A DNA stretch of 64,000 nt from Psychromicrobium lacuslunae (GTDB lineage Bacteria; Actinomycetota; Actinomycetes; Actinomycetales; Micrococcaceae). The position numbers and the translations under genes were made by a program. Below, piece after piece: positions 45,302 to 55,070 of this stretch. Each line of letters opens with the position of its first letter. The first letter of the stretch is position 1. The notes beneath the pieces are model-generated. The model did no database searches, was not told the origin of the DNA, and saw nothing but the letters and a program-made list of their open reading frames with translations. The stretch is from contig NZ_CP011005.1 in assembly GCF_000950575.1 (NCBI RefSeq), positions 1,612,001-1,676,000 of the forward strand. The letters are read 5' to 3'.

Positions 45302-48300
45302 TTACCTGCGCACAATCGAGCGGAGCAACCGCAAGGCAACCGAAAGCGAAGCCATATCATCTTCTTCCAGCTGATTGACTTCCTTGAACATCGCCTGGGC
45401 CCGAGCCAGCGGCTCGGCGTTTTGCACAGCCCAACCGGCAATTCGCTGCTCCGGGCTTTGACCAAGCGCACCCGGTTCAGCCGGGGTCGCCTTCATCACC
45501 GCAAGAGTCATGTCAACAACTGTCGAGTACAGATCGTCTCGTAACGCACCCCTAGCGAGGGCTTGCCAGCGATCTTTCCTCGGTAGTGCAGAGATTCGTT
45601 CCAATAAGCCATCGACACCGAATTGGGCGAAGATCGCATAGTAAACCTTGGCGATTTCTTCGACCGGTTCCTTGATTTGCCGACTAGCTCGGGCAATGTC
45701 GAGCAGCGCAAAGCTTTCGAACATCTCGGACCAGCGGTTGCCCAGTTCGGTGGGCACCCCCCAGCCCTCCGCCTTGGCGTGCCACGCCTGCACACGTTCG
45801 CGATCGACTCCGTCTAAGAAGTCGGTCAGATGAGCTCGTAGCGAGGTGACCACCGGCTGGTACTGAGCCACCGTCTCGGAAATCGGTTGCGAACCAGCCG
45901 AATGACCGATCAGCCAGCGCACCGCGCGATCAAGCAAACGGCGCAAATCGAGGTGGATATTGCACCAGTGCTCGGTCGGGAACGATGGTGGCAGCGCTGC
46001 CAGAGCTTCAGTCACCTGATCGATCTGATAGATCTCCCGCATCGCTACGAAAGCACGAGCGAGCACCGACTCGGTGGCGTTGGTCTCCTCCATGGCACGG
46101 AAGGCAAAGGTAATGCCACCGATATTAATCATGTCATTTGCCACCATGGTGGCGATGATCTCCCGACGCAGCGGATGCGAATCGAGTTCGGCGTCAAAAC
46201 GCTCGGCCAAATGCTTAGGGAAGTACTGGCGAAGCGTGCGGCGGAACCACGGATCGTCGGCTAGATCGCTGTCGCGAAGAGCTTTAGCCAGCTCGATCTT
46301 GGCGTAGGCAGCCAGCACCGATAGCTCAGGGGAGGTTAGCCCCTGGCCACCTTCCAGTCTGTTGTGCAGTTCTTCGGTGCTAGGCAGCGCCTCGATAGCG
46401 CGATCTAAATCGGCTTTGTTCTCCAGCCAGTCCATCAATCTTTCGTAGCTGGGGCTCCACTCAACCACGCGCATCCGGTCGTTGACGAGCAGCACGTTCT
46501 GATCGAAGTTATCCTCCAGGACCAGTCGGCCCACTTCCTGCGTCATCTCGGCAAGGAACTCTGCCCGCTCCTCAGCCTTCAGCTGGCCTGCTGCCACCAT
46601 CCGGTCGACGAAAATCTTGATATTGACCTCATGATCAGAACAATCGACACCGGCCGAGTTATCAATGGCATCGGTATTCAGGATCACTCCGTGCAGCGCA
46701 GCCTCAATCCGACCACGCTGGGTCATCCCGAGGTTACCGCCCTCGCCAACTACCTTGACCCGGAGCTCTCGACCGTCGACCCGAATTGAGTCATTGGCTT
46801 TGTCCCCCACCTCCGCGTGACTCTCCGAACTGGCTTTGACGTAGGTGCCGATACCGCCGTTGTAGAGCAGATCAGCCGGAGCCAGCAAGATGGCACGCAG
46901 CAGCTCCGGCGGAGTAAGCGCCACAACGCCCTCAGCCAAGCCCAGCGCGAGGCGCACTTGCTCGGAGATCGGCACGGTCTTCACTTGACGTGGGTAAACG
47001 CCGCCGCCCTCGCTTATTAATGACTTGTCATAGTCATCCCAGGAGGAACGCGGCAACTCGAACATCCGCCGCCGCTCGGCATAGGAAAGTGCCGGGTCCG
47101 GGTTCGGGTCGAGGAAGATATGTCGGTGATCGAAAGCAGCGACAAGTTTGATGTGTTCAGACAACAGCACACCATTGCCAAAGACATCGCCTGACATATC
47201 ACCGACACCCACTACGGTGAAATCCTCAGTCTGGGTGTCAACGTCCAGCTCACTGAAATGACGCTTTACCGACTCCCAGGCTCCGCGGGCGGTGATGCCC
47301 ATTGCTTTATGGTCGTAGCCGACCGAGCCGCCTGAGGCAAAGGCGTCTCCTAGCCAGAAGTTGTACTCCGCGGAGATGGAGTTCGCGATATCGGAGAACG
47401 AGGCAGTTCCCTTATCGGCAGCCACCACCAGATACGAATCGTCCTCGTCGAAACGAACTACGTTTGACGGTGGCACAAGTTGCTCACCGTCCGGGCCGGT
47501 AACCAAGTTGTCGGTCAGATCAAGCAGACCGCGAATGAAGGTCTTGTAGCTCTCTATCCCCTCTGCCATCCAGGCAGCTCGGTCCGCCGCCGGGTCCGGC
47601 AGCGCTTTGGCAAAGAAGCCACCCTTCGCCCCGGTCGGTACGATAACAGCGTTCTTCACCGTCTGGGCTTTGACCAGGCCAAGAATCTCGGTGCGGAAAT
47701 CTTCCCGACGATCGGACCAGCGCAAACCGCCTCGGGCGACCTTACCGAACCTCAGGTGTACGCCCTCTACTCGTGGCGAGTAGACCCAGATCTCAAACAT
47801 CGGACGCGGGAACGGCAAACCATCAATCGCTGTGGGGTTCAGTTTGACACTCAAGTAGGGCTTGAATTGGAAGTAATTGGTTCGCAGCGTCGCCTCAATG
47901 AGCTGGCCCAGGGTGCGCAGCACTCGATCAGCATCCAGGGTGGGCACCTGCTCAAGGCCTTCGGCGAGTTGCGTACGCACTGAAGTTAGCAGCGCTGAAC
48001 GGTCGTCTGCCGGGATAGCGGGATCGAAACTGGTCTCGAAGAGCTTCACCAGAGACTGCGCCACCGAAGCATTAGCTAGCAGAGTATCCGCGACAAAGCC
48101 GTAAGAGTTGGTATTCCCCATTTGCCTCAAGTACTTGGCATAGCTGCGCAGAATGACGACCTGTCGCCAAGCCATGCCTTCGCGCAGCACCAGCCGGTCA
48201 AAGGCATCCGATTCGCTGACCCCGGTGATCGCTGCGCCGAATGATTCAGCGAGCAACTCGCTGGTTGCCAGTGGGTCTATTCCCGTCGGGTACTTCAATC

Positions 48301-50221
48301 CCAGATCGTAAAGGAAGAAGTCCCTCTTATCGGTGGTTTGAATTTCAAAGGGTCGCTCGTCTAGAACCTCAATGCCCAGATTATGGAAGAACGGCAGGAT
48401 CTGACTCAGGCTCTTCGGATACGCCATATAGAGCTTGACCCGGGCGTCTTCTTCGAGCTCTTCGTGGGCACCTTGCGGAATGTAGACCTTGAGCCCGGGG
48501 CTGCAGAGTGCATCAGGGTTCTGTTGCTTAGCAGCGCGGTAGTTCTGACCGTATTCCTCAAAACGGCGGATGTCCTCGATAGCATCCTCAACCTCGAAGT
48601 CGACGCGATAGCTGGCGGGGAAGGCCTCTGCCCATTGCGCGGCCAGAGCTGTCGCCTGGTCAAGCGGAAGCGCCTTGCCGAGCACCTCTCGCAAGCCCTC
48701 CGACCAAGAACGTGCTGCTGTCACCAGCCGCGCCTCCAGCGCGCTTGCGTCAACATTACTGAGGTCGGTGCCTCGGGCCAATCTGATTCTGAAAAACAGC
48801 CTGGCCAGTGTCGACTCGCTCATTCGAGCTTCAAAATCGATGCTGACCGCGTCAAAAGTTTTGGTGAGTTCCGCTTCGATTCGTCGCCGAACAGCCGTGG
48901 TGTAACGATCTCGCGGGATATATACCAATGCCGACATGAATCGGCCATAAATATCCGGGCGGAGGAACAATCGGGTACGGCGGCGTTCCTGCAAGCGCAT
49001 GATTCCTTCGGCAATCGTGATCAAGTCATTGACCTCAATTTGGAAGAGCTCATCGCGAGGGTAGGTTTCCAGCACTGCAAAAAGGTCTTTACCGGAATGG
49101 GAGTCCGGAGGGAAGCCAAAATGCCTAAGCACAGCATTGACCTTCTCGCGAACTACCGGAATGCTGCGCACCGAACCGGTGTAGACACCGGAAGCGAAAA
49201 GACCGATAAATCTCCGCTCACCATTGACGTTCCCGGCCGCGTCGAAGGACTTGATTCCGATGTAGTCGAGATATCCCGAACGGTGTACGGTCGATCGCGA
49301 GTTGGCTTTGGTGATCACCAAAGCATGTTTCTCTCGGGCTTTCTTCCGGCCGGCCGAGGTGAGGTGCTGAACCTGTTTGGCCACTCGGGACTCACGCAGC
49401 AAGCCCAGCCCGCTGCCTTCTCGGTTGACTAAGACGTCTTCGCCGCTCTCGTCCACCAGGTCATACTCCCGATAGCCCAAGAAAGTGAAGTTTCCGGCGT
49501 CCATCCAACTCAGCAGTTCTTCCGCTTCACGCAGATCAGCAACCTGATCACCACCGGTGACTTCAGCGAGGCTGGCTGCGCAAGAAAGCGCCTTGTGCCT
49601 CATAGGCTGCCAATCTTCAACCGCCACTCGCACATCGCCAAGCACTCGATCCAGACCTGCCAAGAGTTCCTGGCCGGCTGCCTCATCAAGCTGAGCGATT
49701 TCGATTGCGATCCAGGACTCCATATGTGAAGACTGGCCATTGCTGGCAATCAAATGTGAGATATCGGGCATTGCAGCCGTATCGCCACTGGCCACTCCGA
49801 GATAGGTGGGCACCTTGGCGACACTGACTAATTCGTCGTCATTATCATTCCGGCTCACCACGAACATCGGGTGAACCACCAGCGTGATGGCGGCATTTTG
49901 ACGCGAAATCTCAGCGGTAACGGAATCTACTAGAAAGGGCATATCGTCGGTGACGATATAGACCACTGTCTCCTTGTAGTGCCTCGACTCGTCGCTCTCG
50001 TTGACCACCGCAACCTTGGAGGTGCCGCTGGGCCGGTGCTGAGCGAGTTCGCGATGCGCCAGGGCGCGCTGCCGGAGGGTGGCCTGGTCGTACTTTGAGC
50101 GGTCTTCCTCAGCGATCTGCTCATAATAATCGGCGATGAAGCTGTCGATGGTCTTCTCAGTGAGTTTCGTGGTTCCGGTAGTGGACCCGACGGTTCCGGT
50201 TTCTTCGAACCCGTTCGACAT
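45302..50221 (-). CDS. gdh: NAD-specific glutamate dehydrogenase (large, about 180 kDa type)
   Basis: The 1639-residue protein is a large NAD-dependent glutamate dehydrogenase that oxidises glutamate to 2-oxoglutarate and ammonia. N-terminal ACT-like and helical regions span about residues 1-690. The catalytic part follows (RFGKVARGGLRWSDRREDFRTEILGLVKAQ and the catalytic-lysine motif PTGAKGGFFAK), then the Rossmann domain (VVGVGDMSGDVFGNG) and a long helical C-terminus. The length equals the usual family size. ATG at 50221. It stops 13 bases before the kinase start. In mycobacteria the enzyme is controlled by GarA; that is not visible here. Confidence 0.96.
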   Translation of the reverse strand: MSNGFEETGTVGSTTGTTKLTEKTIDSFIADYYEQIAEEDRSKYDQATLRQRALAHRELAQHRPSGTSKVAVVNESDESRHYKETVVYIVTDDMPFLVDSVTAEISRQNAAITLVVHPMFVVSRNDNDDELVSVAKVPTYLGVASGDTAAMPDISHLIASNGQSSHMESWIAIEIAQLDEAAGQELLAGLDRVLGDVRVAVEDWQPMRHKALSCAASLAEVTGGDQVADLREAEELLSWMDAGNFTFLGYREYDLVDESGEDVLVNREGSGLGLLRESRVAKQVQHLTSAGRKKAREKHALVITKANSRSTVHRSGYLDYIGIKSFDAAGNVNGERRFIGLFASGVYTGSVRSIPVVREKVNAVLRHFGFPPDSHSGKDLFAVLETYPRDELFQIEVNDLITIAEGIMRLQERRRTRLFLRPDIYGRFMSALVYIPRDRYTTAVRRRIEAELTKTFDAVSIDFEARMSESTLARLFFRIRLARGTDLSNVDASALEARLVTAARSWSEGLREVLGKALPLDQATALAAQWAEAFPASYRVDFEVEDAIEDIRRFEEYGQNYRAAKQQNPDALCSPGLKVYIPQGAHEELEEDARVKLYMAYPKSLSQILPFFHNLGIEVLDERPFEIQTTDKRDFFLYDLGLKYPTGIDPLATSELLAESFGAAITGVSESDAFDRLVLREGMAWRQVVILRSYAKYLRQMGNTNSYGFVADTLLANASVAQSLVKLFETSFDPAIPADDRSALLTSVRTQLAEGLEQVPTLDADRVLRTLGQLIEATLRTNYFQFKPYLSVKLNPTAIDGLPFPRPMFEIWVYSPRVEGVHLRFGKVARGGLRWSDRREDFRTEILGLVKAQTVKNAVIVPTGAKGGFFAKALPDPAADRAAWMAEGIESYKTFIRGLLDLTDNLVTGPDGEQLVPPSNVVRFDEDDSYLVVAADKGTASFSDIANSISAEYNFWLGDAFASGGSVGYDHKAMGITARGAWESVKRHFSELDVDTQTEDFTVVGVGDMSGDVFGNGVLLSEHIKLVAAFDHRHIFLDPNPDPALSYAERRRMFELPRSSWDDYDKSLISEGGGVYPRQVKTVPISEQVRLALGLAEGVVALTPPELLRAILLAPADLLYNGGIGTYVKASSESHAEVGDKANDSIRVDGRELRVKVVGEGGNLGMTQRGRIEAALHGVILNTDAIDNSAGVDCSDHEVNIKIFVDRMVAAGQLKAEERAEFLAEMTQEVGRLVLEDNFDQNVLLVNDRMRVVEWSPSYERLMDWLENKADLDRAIEALPSTEELHNRLEGGQGLTSPELSVLAAYAKIELAKALRDSDLADDPWFRRTLRQYFPKHLAERFDAELDSHPLRREIIATMVANDMINIGGITFAFRAMEETNATESVLARAFVAMREIYQIDQVTEALAALPPSFPTEHWCNIHLDLRRLLDRAVRWLIGHSAGSQPISETVAQYQPVVTSLRAHLTDFLDGVDRERVQAWHAKAEGWGVPTELGNRWSEMFESFALLDIARASRQIKEPVEEIAKVYYAIFAQFGVDGLLERISALPRKDRWQALARGALRDDLYSTVVDMTLAVMKATPAEPGALGQSPEQRIAGWAVQNAEPLARAQAMFKEVNQLEEDDMASLSVALRLLRSIVRR

Positions 50222-50285
50222 CTAAATACGCCTCCGTAGCAGTTACGAACCGCTTCCTTGCGGCCCCTACTGACAGTAGCCTGAA

Positions 50286-51599
50286 TCAGCCATTTTTTGC
50301 TGTGGTCGAGGACACAGCAGTTTGCGAGTTTCGCTGTGCAAGTGCACTAACGAATGTCTGAAGCTTTTTTCGCAATGCGGAGTCTGGCCCCGCCTCTATT
50401 AATAACTCGCCGGAGAGCAGCATTCGGTCAAGAAGTGCTGTTTCTGCGGGCAAAAAGGCCTTGATTGAGAATTGCGGCCCGAACCTGAGCCAGGCTTGCT
50501 GCAATGCCTGCTCAGGTGAACGACCGGCAGCCCCACGCCTGACCTTGTTCAAAACCACAAGGGGCTCCTGTCCCGGACAAATATTCGCCAGCTCGGTCAA
50601 GCCCCGAATCAGCCGAGGCACGCCGATGCTATCCGCCGCACCAACCGCAATGATCTGATCAGCCGAGCGCAATGCGGCGAGAGTAGCTGCATTGCGACGA
50701 GGCACGTAGCTGTCGAAGCTCAGTTCCTCATCCGTTTCCAGGGAAAACCCGCAGTCGATAATGGTGACCGGCAGCAGCTGACGAGATAGCGTGAATAGCT
50801 GTTGAAGCGCCATCGCACGTAATTCTGGCCAACGATCCGGACGGGTCAATCCAGAAAGCACCCGAAATCGACCGCCACGAAATACCAGCTCCGGAGCGAT
50901 CTGCCACAGACCTTCCGGATCGAGTGAGCCCTGATCCGCTAACCGGACTGCCCGAGCGATTCCGGCAGATTCGTCCAAAATACCCAAAGTTGCCGCCACG
51001 CTGGCACCGTAACTATCCGCATCAATCAGCAGCACCTCAAGCCCCAGCGCAGCGAACTCGGCCGCCATATTCGTGGCCAGCATGGTCCTTCCTGGAGAAC
51101 CTATCGGGCCCCAGATCGCGATGATCTGCGAGGAGTCCACATTCTTAGGATGTTTTTTCTTTTCAGCCTCCCCAAGTAGCTTATTCGACGCTGCGTCGTC
51201 CTTGGCGTCCTGGATCGCCAGGAATTGCGCTGCCGGCTCGGTCACTGCCCCATCTGCATCAACCGAGTCGGACTCTAGTCCCTGAATGATCTTCAGCGCA
51301 TCACTACCGAGCGAAAAAACCCGCGCTCCCAGCGAGTTCAGCCGCTGAGTTTCTGCTTCATCATCTGTTAGCACCACGACCCGGGAGTGGCAGGCAGCTA
51401 AACGTTCCAGCAAAGCTGAGTTCAGTTCTGCGGTGTGTTCACTCAGTAGGGCGACCCCCGCTAAACCGCTTTGGCAGGCGGCCACTAGTTCTCGGAGCTC
51501 GGCACAGCGACGAACCACTGTAAATTGCTCACCGATAGCTTCCAGCTGTTCCACCAAACGATCAGCGGCTTCGCCTAGCACCGCAAAGCGAAAATTCAT
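50286..51599 (-). CDS. CpaE/Ssd-like MinD-family ATPase for Tad pilus
   Basis: The 437-residue protein has a receiver-like N-terminal region (about 1-110) and a ParA/MinD-type domain with WGPIGSPGRTMLATNMAAEF, LLIDADSYGASVAA and VIDCGFSLE. The deviant P-loop has Arg where ParA has the second Lys and lacks the first signature Lys, common in CpaE-like proteins. CpaE helps place Tad pilus machinery. ATG overlaps the CpaB-like stop (ATGA). The normal next gene, the TadA ATPase, is absent here and lies at 1753-2976; a 64-base gap separates it from gdh. Confidence 0.85.
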   Translation of the reverse strand: MNFRFAVLGEAADRLVEQLEAIGEQFTVVRRCAELRELVAACQSGLAGVALLSEHTAELNSALLERLAACHSRVVVLTDDEAETQRLNSLGARVFSLGSDALKIIQGLESDSVDADGAVTEPAAQFLAIQDAKDDAASNKLLGEAEKKKHPKNVDSSQIIAIWGPIGSPGRTMLATNMAAEFAALGLEVLLIDADSYGASVAATLGILDESAGIARAVRLADQGSLDPEGLWQIAPELVFRGGRFRVLSGLTRPDRWPELRAMALQQLFTLSRQLLPVTIIDCGFSLETDEELSFDSYVPRRNAATLAALRSADQIIAVGAADSIGVPRLIRGLTELANICPGQEPLVVLNKVRRGAAGRSPEQALQQAWLRFGPQFSIKAFLPAETALLDRMLLSGELLIEAGPDSALRKKLQTFVSALAQRNSQTAVSSTTAKNG

Positions 51600-52240
51600 C
51601 GATGCCCTCCGGCCAAGTCAAGGACAACTGAGAGTTTCGCTTTATCGGTGAGGGCGTGCAGCAGCACCGGCAGTCTAGGCGCGTCTACCAGGACATAGAC
51701 CAGGTCTTGGTCTTGAGTCATCAAACCGGGTTTCGCTCTCTCCAATGCTTCAATCTCGACGCTCGGCAGAATGAGTTGGGGCAGTGCCGTCAGACCCGTC
51801 TTGGGATCCACCTCAGCAACCCAAATATCCACTCGATCACCCACTTGGGCCGCGGCCGGAAGCTTCTGTTCCAAGGTCACAGCGACTGGTTTGCGATGTG
51901 ATTCATCAACCATCGCCACGCTGCTTTTGGGAATCAGCTGCCCACTATGAATCATTTGCACAGCTACCGCGCCACTCGGGAACTGGTCCGCGGCAAGGTA
52001 GTAGGCTCCTTGAAGTTCATCGAGTCGAACTTTCACTTTGCTCATCGACGCAGTTTCGAGCTTCTGCCCAACCACGATGTCTCCGGTGCTGACGAAAGCT
52101 TCGACTGTCCGCTCTGCATTTCCGAGCAGCAATAGCACCGCACTGACCGAGAACAAGATCAGCAAGACTCCGATCAACAGACGGGGGTCTTTCCAGGATG
52201 GCTTTCTCAATCGATTAATCGGAGCTGCTTCCGGCACCAT
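51596..52240 (-). CDS. CpaB-like SAF-domain membrane protein
   Basis: The protein of about 214 residues has one N-terminal membrane segment (residues about 22-40) and a SAF domain (about 48-115: VSTGDIVVGQKLETA, FPSGAVAVQMIHSGQLIP), then a CpaB-like beta-rich domain (VGDRVDIWVAEVD). CpaB/RcpC proteins act in Tad pilus export. I choose the ATG at 52240 because AAAGGA lies seven bases upstream; in-frame ATGs at 52246 and 52276 exist. It is translationally coupled to the CpaE-like gene. Confidence 0.83.
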   Translation of the reverse strand: MVPEAAPINRLRKPSWKDPRLLIGVLLILFSVSAVLLLLGNAERTVEAFVSTGDIVVGQKLETASMSKVKVRLDELQGAYYLAADQFPSGAVAVQMIHSGQLIPKSSVAMVDESHRKPVAVTLEQKLPAAAQVGDRVDIWVAEVDPKTGLTALPQLILPSVEIEALERAKPGLMTQDQDLVYVLVDAPRLPVLLHALTDKAKLSVVLDLAGGHR

Positions 52241-52377
52241 TTCCATTCCTTTGCGGCAACTATGAATAGTGTGCACACAGACTATTCCGAAAAGCTGGAA
52301 TTAATAAGGGGTTGAAAGAGTTGTGGATAACAGCCCGGAAACTACCAAAGCTACTCAAAGAATGACAAAATAGGTCA

Positions 52378-52584
52378 ATGCCCCGTTTTTTGACCCTTGC
52401 AGACGTCGCCGAGCAGCTGCAAATTTCGGCACCTGCGGCGTACGCCTTGGTGCGCAGCGGCGAATTAGCAGCTATCCAAGTCGGCGGTCGCGGCCAATGG
52501 CGGATTGAAGAGTCAATGTTAGAACGCTACATCCAGGAACGGTATGCAGCAGCCGAGCGGCTCAGAGACGCAGCGAAGGACTGA
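52378..52584 (+). CDS. Excisionase-family (MerR-like) small DNA-binding protein
   Basis: The 68-residue single-domain HTH_17 protein reads FLTLADVAEQLQISAPAAYALVRSGELAAIQVGGRGQWRIEE, a winged HTH of the excisionase/BldC-like group, with a short amphipathic C-terminal helix. There is no integrase nearby, so a regulatory role is likelier than excision. It is divergent from the CpaB-like gene with a 137-base gap and may control it. Confidence 0.82.
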   Translation: MPRFLTLADVAEQLQISAPAAYALVRSGELAAIQVGGRGQWRIEESMLERYIQERYAAAERLRDAAKD

Positions 52585-52589
52585 ACCAG

Positions 52590-53072
52590 CTATTTACCGA
52601 CCTTTTCAAGTTCGGAGATACCAGCCTGTAAAACGTTTCTCCGCAGTTCGAACAACGTCTGCACCGCTTGTTCCCTCGACTCCCCCACTCGGTCGGCGTA
52701 GGCGTTCTCAATATTAAAAATGCCGACCACCAGCTGGTCCAGGATTCGGTCGCCTTCTGCTGTGATCGAGAAAATTCGTGATCGGGCATCTCGCGGATTC
52801 GTCTTGCGACTTGCCAAACCTGCCTTCTCCAGTCGGCCGAGCATCATTGACAAGGTGCTACGCCGTAGATTGGTTAGCTCAGCAATCTGTTTTTGACTGA
52901 CCCCATTGCCGAACCTCAGAGTAGTGAGCACGGCGATCTCATCTGCGGAAATAGCAGAATCCGCGCCCAAGCGGTCAAGGATCATTTGCGTGCTGCTCGA
53001 GAGCAACCAGATTTCATACAACAAGCTCGGCGAGGGTTCTTCAATCACCAGTTGATCATAGCCCTCCATCAT
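52590..53072 (-). CDS. MarR-family transcriptional regulator
   Basis: The 160-residue winged-helix protein has helices for dimerisation at both ends and the DNA-binding core GVSQKQIAELTNLRRSTLSMMLGRLEKAGLASRKTNPRDARSRIFSITAEG, with the MarR wing motif (NPRDARSR). The start is ATG 53072 or 53069, within the last codons of the upstream gene. No obvious target operator was identified. It converges with the excisionase-like gene with a five-base gap. Confidence 0.87.
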   Translation of the reverse strand: MMEGYDQLVIEEPSPSLLYEIWLLSSSTQMILDRLGADSAISADEIAVLTTLRFGNGVSQKQIAELTNLRRSTLSMMLGRLEKAGLASRKTNPRDARSRIFSITAEGDRILDQLVVGIFNIENAYADRVGESREQAVQTLFELRRNVLQAGISELEKVGK

Positions 53073-53631
53073 CGCCCACCGGCAGCGACGACACTGCCAA
53101 AATGGCGGTAAATGGAACTATTTTCTCTCCGAGAATGCTCCCCTCACGACGAAATTCACCGTCTCGAAGCGCGGAGATGTCACAGTGATCTGCAGCTACC
53201 CGATCAATCACCCCTTGCACTGCTTCTGGTGAGCCATGCGCACTGCCCAGCAGAAGATGCACCCCGGCACGGCGCTGACTGAGCACCCGAAGGGCTGAAG
53301 CAAAGCGGTATTGCAGAGCCTTAGTACTCGGTCGAGCAGCATGGCTGAGACCTTCGAGGTGCGAAATCGCCCCGACTGGCAGCAGGACCGATCTGCGCTG
53401 AGTGCTCAGTAACAGCCAGTCCGCACCAACCACTCGTAGCTCACCTGAGAAACGAAGGTCTGCGCTCAGCACAATAGAGACCGACGTGTTGAGCGCCGCA
53501 CGAAGGCGGTCCATCAGCTTGAGCGAGACCAACTCGGCGCGAAAAAGCTCATCAATCTCTAGATCGGCTGTACGCTGCTCAGCCGCATCTAGCTGCCCGA
53601 GCAAGTCGTTAAAGAGCGCTTCCCATCGCAC
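53056..53631 (-). CDS. Conserved actinobacterial hypothetical protein
   Basis: This 191-residue protein has no signal peptide or membrane helix. Its N-terminal part is helical and acidic; the centre is beta-rich (VSIVLSADLRFSGELRVVGADWLLLSTQRRSVLLPVGAISHLEGL). It looks like a small actinobacterial family of unknown role; I do not recognise a function. It begins with GTG at 53631 and overlaps the MarR gene by 17 bases, so the two are probably cotranscribed. Confidence 0.7.
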   Translation of the reverse strand: MRWEALFNDLLGQLDAAEQRTADLEIDELFRAELVSLKLMDRLRAALNTSVSIVLSADLRFSGELRVVGADWLLLSTQRRSVLLPVGAISHLEGLSHAARPSTKALQYRFASALRVLSQRRAGVHLLLGSAHGSPEAVQGVIDRVAADHCDISALRDGEFRREGSILGEKIVPFTAILAVSSLPVGDDGGL

Positions 53632-53724
53632 CCGGCCAGATTATGACCGTCCCTCAGCGGGGTCAAGCTGTGGATAACTCCGAAAAACCTAGACAGTCTG
53701 GACACCGAGTGCTAAACAAATCCT

Positions 53725-54564
53725 ATGAGTATTAAAAGCCATCAAAAATCAACAAAGAACATCAAAAGATCTTTGACGATAAGTTGCGGTCAGCTCAGTC
53801 TTTTCGTCATACCGCCAATTCTCGCTAGTGGGGTTTCAATCATCGGCCTGCTGAACCTCTCTCGTTTGCTCACCCTCCCTGCTACGGATCAACGATTTTT
53901 AGGGCTGTCTTTCAGTCTCTTCGTCTTCTTTTTCGGGATCGGCGTGACACTATGGTGGTTCGGCAGCCTCTTGCTTGCCATCGCCTTGCAGCGGGTTACG
54001 GCTGACCGAGCTCTGCGCAGTCGATTTCACCGAGTGCACTGGTTATCCGCCTTGATCCCCCGTCAGCTTCACCAGCTAGCTGCCCTGCTGATCGGGCTGC
54101 ACCTCTCCCTCGGTCCCCCGACCGCAGCCCTAGCCCAGCAGCCTGCGCAAGCAGCATCAACGAACACCGACTGGGCAGCTTCGAAGATCTTCGTCGCCGG
54201 TTCGGCTCTCCAGCCAACTCAACTCCAGCCAACTTTCGGACCCTCCACTGGCATGGCCGAACCGCCGCCAATACCGAATTGGACTCCGTCAGCGCCGCCC
54301 GCACAGCCCGGACTATTTATTGCCATGCCCCGGCGTCCGGCGGCGACTAAGACCCATTTCCAGGTGGTGCGTCCGGGTGAGAGTCTGTGGACGCTGACCC
54401 GACGAATTCTCGGCCCGCTCGCCACCGACGCAGAAATTGCCAAGGAATGGCCGCGATGGTACTTGGCTAACCGTCAATTAATCGGCCCGGATCCGGATTT
54501 ACTGCTTCCCGGCCAGCTGCTACGCCCACCCGCCGTAAAAGGACAGTGCCATGCCCTCGGTTAG
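53725..54564 (+). CDS. LysM-domain membrane protein
   Basis: The 279-residue protein has an early membrane region (residues about 22-45, 55-92), a third hydrophobic patch (about 118-140), a Pro/Ala-rich linker and a C-terminal LysM domain (about 210-265: HFQVVRPGESLWTLTRRILG... ANRQLIGPDPDLLLPGQLLRPP). LysM domains bind peptidoglycan glycan chains. It lies in the conserved block leading to secA, just before the Rv3235-like gene which it overlaps by 14 bases. Confidence 0.85.
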   Translation: MSIKSHQKSTKNIKRSLTISCGQLSLFVIPPILASGVSIIGLLNLSRLLTLPATDQRFLGLSFSLFVFFFGIGVTLWWFGSLLLAIALQRVTADRALRSRFHRVHWLSALIPRQLHQLAALLIGLHLSLGPPTAALAQQPAQAASTNTDWAASKIFVAGSALQPTQLQPTFGPSTGMAEPPPIPNWTPSAPPAQPGLFIAMPRRPAATKTHFQVVRPGESLWTLTRRILGPLATDAEIAKEWPRWYLANRQLIGPDPDLLLPGQLLRPPAVKGQCHALG

Positions 54565-55042
54565 CAAGCTAGCTAGCGAAGAATCATTCCGTCCGCCTCA
54601 GGCCAAGAAGCTGACTCATCCGCCACAACTTCCAAACCGAGTACCGGGAACAGCAGTCATCGCATTGGCAACTCCCAGCACCGAAGAGAAGCTGCAAATT
54701 CGTAAACTGGCGGCCAGCGTAGCCAAAGCAAGCCTGGAGGTGCTCGCAGGCACCCGCGCTCCGAAACAACTTGCTCGGCTGCTTAGCCCCGAAGTGTTCG
54801 GCACTTTGCAACGCAGAGCCGAACTCACCCAGCAAGCGAGGTCAGCACAAGCAATGACGCCTGGCTTAGCACCCAGGGCCGGTCAAAGCCCGCAAATCAG
54901 ATCGGCACATGGCTGTTCCGTTGCGCCAGGAATCTACGAACTCAGTGTGCTGGCAGCAGACGGACCACGCTACCGGGCGATAGCCCTACGAATAGAGCAG
55001 CAGTTCGGTAATTGGATCGTCACCGTGTTGCAGATCGGCTGA
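54551..55042 (+). CDS. Rv3235-like family protein
   Basis: The 163-residue protein matches the actinobacterial Rv3235-like (DUF6459) pattern: a Pro-rich N-terminus, the helical LASVAKASLEVLAGTRAPKQLARLLSPEVFGTLQRRAEL core and a beta-rich end (YRAIALRIEQQFGNWIVTVLQIG). The function is unknown. ATG is preceded by AAAGGA, and the start lies inside the LysM gene. It converges on secA with a 28-base gap, as in Mycobacterium gene order. Confidence 0.8.
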   Translation: MPSVSKLASEESFRPPQAKKLTHPPQLPNRVPGTAVIALATPSTEEKLQIRKLAASVAKASLEVLAGTRAPKQLARLLSPEVFGTLQRRAELTQQARSAQAMTPGLAPRAGQSPQIRSAHGCSVAPGIYELSVLAADGPRYRAIALRIEQQFGNWIVTVLQIG

Positions 55043-55070
55043 TCAGGCAGCGGCGACAAACGGCTAGCCG

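Noticed and set aside
48383-49432. Plus-strand 349-codon frame opposite gdh
   Set aside because: It lies fully inside the conserved glutamate dehydrogenase and has no recognisable features.
52378-52584. Prophage excisionase
   Set aside because: No integrase, attachment site or phage genes are nearby; the location next to Tad genes suggests a regulator.
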